Part shown: positions 13,369 to 14,018 of the stretch, piece after piece
Layout of the letters: each line of letters starts with the position of its first letter
Numbering within the stretch: position 1 is the first letter of the stretch
Origin: Bacteroidales bacterium
GTDB lineage: Bacteria; Bacteroidota; Bacteroidia; Bacteroidales; UBA7960
Direction of reading: 5' to 3'
DNA length: 14,018 nucleotides
NCBI GenBank assembly: GCA_003553005.1
Contig: PUPG01000123.1
Coordinates: 1 to 14,018 of the forward strand
The notes under the pieces: generated by a model
What the model was told of the DNA's origin: nothing
The model's database searches: none
Seen by the model: the letters and a program-made list of their open reading frames with translations, nothing else
Program-made: the position numbers and the translations under genes

Positions 13369-14018
13369 ATGAACCCATACAACACAATCAGACCCATTGC
13401 GGCGCTTGTCCTGCTCACAGCCATATTCCTGGCGTGCCAGCGGGAGCCTGCCGATACCGTATTTACCAATGCCAGGATCTACACGCTTGACCACGAAAGC
13501 CCCATAGCAGAAAGCATGGTGGTCAGGGGCGAGCGGATCATTTATGCCGGCGACGAACCAGGGGCCATGGAAGTGGCGGGAAGTCGCGCACACGTCATCG
13601 ACCTTGAGGGGCAAACCGTCATCCCCGGACTCACAGAAAGCCACATGCATTTTGAAGGCCTGGGCAGAAACATGTTGCTGGCCCCATTGGATATCTACTG
13701 GCTGCCACTGGATGAGCTTACTGCCAGGCTGGAAGAAGCCGTGCAGGAGGCAGAGGAAGGAGCGTGGATCATTGCCCGGGGCTATAACGACGCCATCTGG
13801 GATGAAACGCCCCACAGGAGTATGCTGGACGAGGTAAGTCCGGAAAACCCCGTGGTGCTTCGGCGGTACTGTGGACATGCACATTTCGTGAACTCCATGG
13901 CCCTGCAGGAGGCCGGGGTCACGGCTGACACGCCGGACCCGGATGCTGGAAGCATTGTGAAGGACCCCCAGGGCGAACCTTCCGGTGTGCTGGTTTCCGC
14001 GGCAGGAGCACTTGTCAC
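13369..14018 (+). CDS. Amidohydrolase family 3 lipoprotein (YtcJ-like), N-terminal part
   Basis: The first 216 codons of the only plus-strand gene; it runs off the right edge. The N-terminus MNPYNTIRPIAALVLLTAIF is a signal peptide followed by LAC, giving a lipidated Cys23. The mature start (TVFTNARIYTLDHESPIAES, residues 30-49) and VVRGERIIYAGDE (51-63) form the small beta-sandwich typical of amidohydrolases. VIDLEGQTVIPGLTESHMHF (76-95) carries the HxH metal motif, with Glu instead of the more usual Asp ahead of it. Residues after this, including ARGYNDAIW and the RRYCGHAHFVNSMAL segment, fit the amidohydrolase_3 / YtcJ group. These enzymes hydrolyse amide-type bonds using bound metals; the substrate is unknown. 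As a lipoprotein it would work at the inner or outer membrane rather than in the cytoplasm. Start chosen at the ATG that begins the signal peptide. Confidence 0.88.
   Translation, partial: MNPYNTIRPIAALVLLTAIFLACQREPADTVFTNARIYTLDHESPIAESMVVRGERIIYAGDEPGAMEVAGSRAHVIDLEGQTVIPGLTESHMHFEGLGRNMLLAPLDIYWLPLDELTARLEEAVQEAEEGAWIIARGYNDAIWDETPHRSMLDEVSPENPVVLRRYCGHAHFVNSMALQEAGVTADTPDPDAGSIVKDPQGEPSGVLVSAAGALV

Noticed and set aside
13339..13884. A 181-codon open frame on the minus strand opposite the amidohydrolase gene
   Set aside because: It is fully antisense to a clear amidohydrolase lipoprotein and shows no recognisable domain; it is a high-GC shadow frame.

Overview
The window looks like a chromosomal segment from a free-living member of the Bacteroidota, probably class Bacteroidia. 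The evidence is a SusC/SusD pair, an ECF sigma factor with a FecR anti-sigma partner, PKD/choice-of-anchor lipoproteins, TAnnTTTG-type promoter elements and few recognisable Shine-Dalgarno sequences. No phage, IS, CRISPR, rRNA or tRNA feature was seen. All genes lie on the minus strand except the last one.

Layout. (1) Positions 1-293 hold the N-terminus of a sugar-nucleotidyltransferase-like protein, cut by the window edge. (2) Positions 294-624 are a gene-free stretch carrying a large imperfect hairpin built from 7-bp units. (3) Positions 625-2221 hold a two-gene operon, an extradiol dioxygenase/glyoxalase-fold protein (MhqO-like) followed by an alpha/beta-hydrolase (MhqD-like), matching the quinone/catechol detoxification pair known from Firmicutes. 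An intrinsic terminator at 2280-2319 separates it from the next operon. (4) Positions 2337-11675 form a regulated outer-membrane uptake locus. Read in its own direction the order is ECF sigma factor, FecR anti-sigma factor, STN-containing SusC transporter, SusD lipoprotein, secreted Ntn-hydrolase (acylase-like) and a PKD/choice-of-anchor-J lipoprotein. (5) Positions 11721-13130 encode an MltF-like lytic transglycosylase lipoprotein. (6) Positions 13369-14018 hold the start of a plus-strand, lipoprotein-type amidohydrolase.

Working model for the central locus. SusD and the PKD lipoprotein would sit at the cell surface, and SusC would import the ligand with TonB energy. The STN domain of SusC would signal through FecR to release the sigma factor, which would activate susC. 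No glycoside hydrolase or polysaccharide lyase is present. The only enzyme is an N-terminal-Cys Ntn-hydrolase, so the ligand may be an amide, peptide or N-acyl compound rather than a glycan.

The most notable non-coding signals are in this locus. A strong intrinsic terminator points in the plus direction in the fecR-susC gap, where no plus-strand gene exists. Plus-strand TAnnTTTG promoter elements lie over the susC start. Together they suggest an antisense RNA against the susC leader, as described for DonS-type RNAs in Bacteroides. The susC/susD and susD/hydrolase gaps each hold a hairpin whose non-Watson-Crick pairs are G-U only in the sense-strand RNA, which suggests real intercistronic RNA structures.
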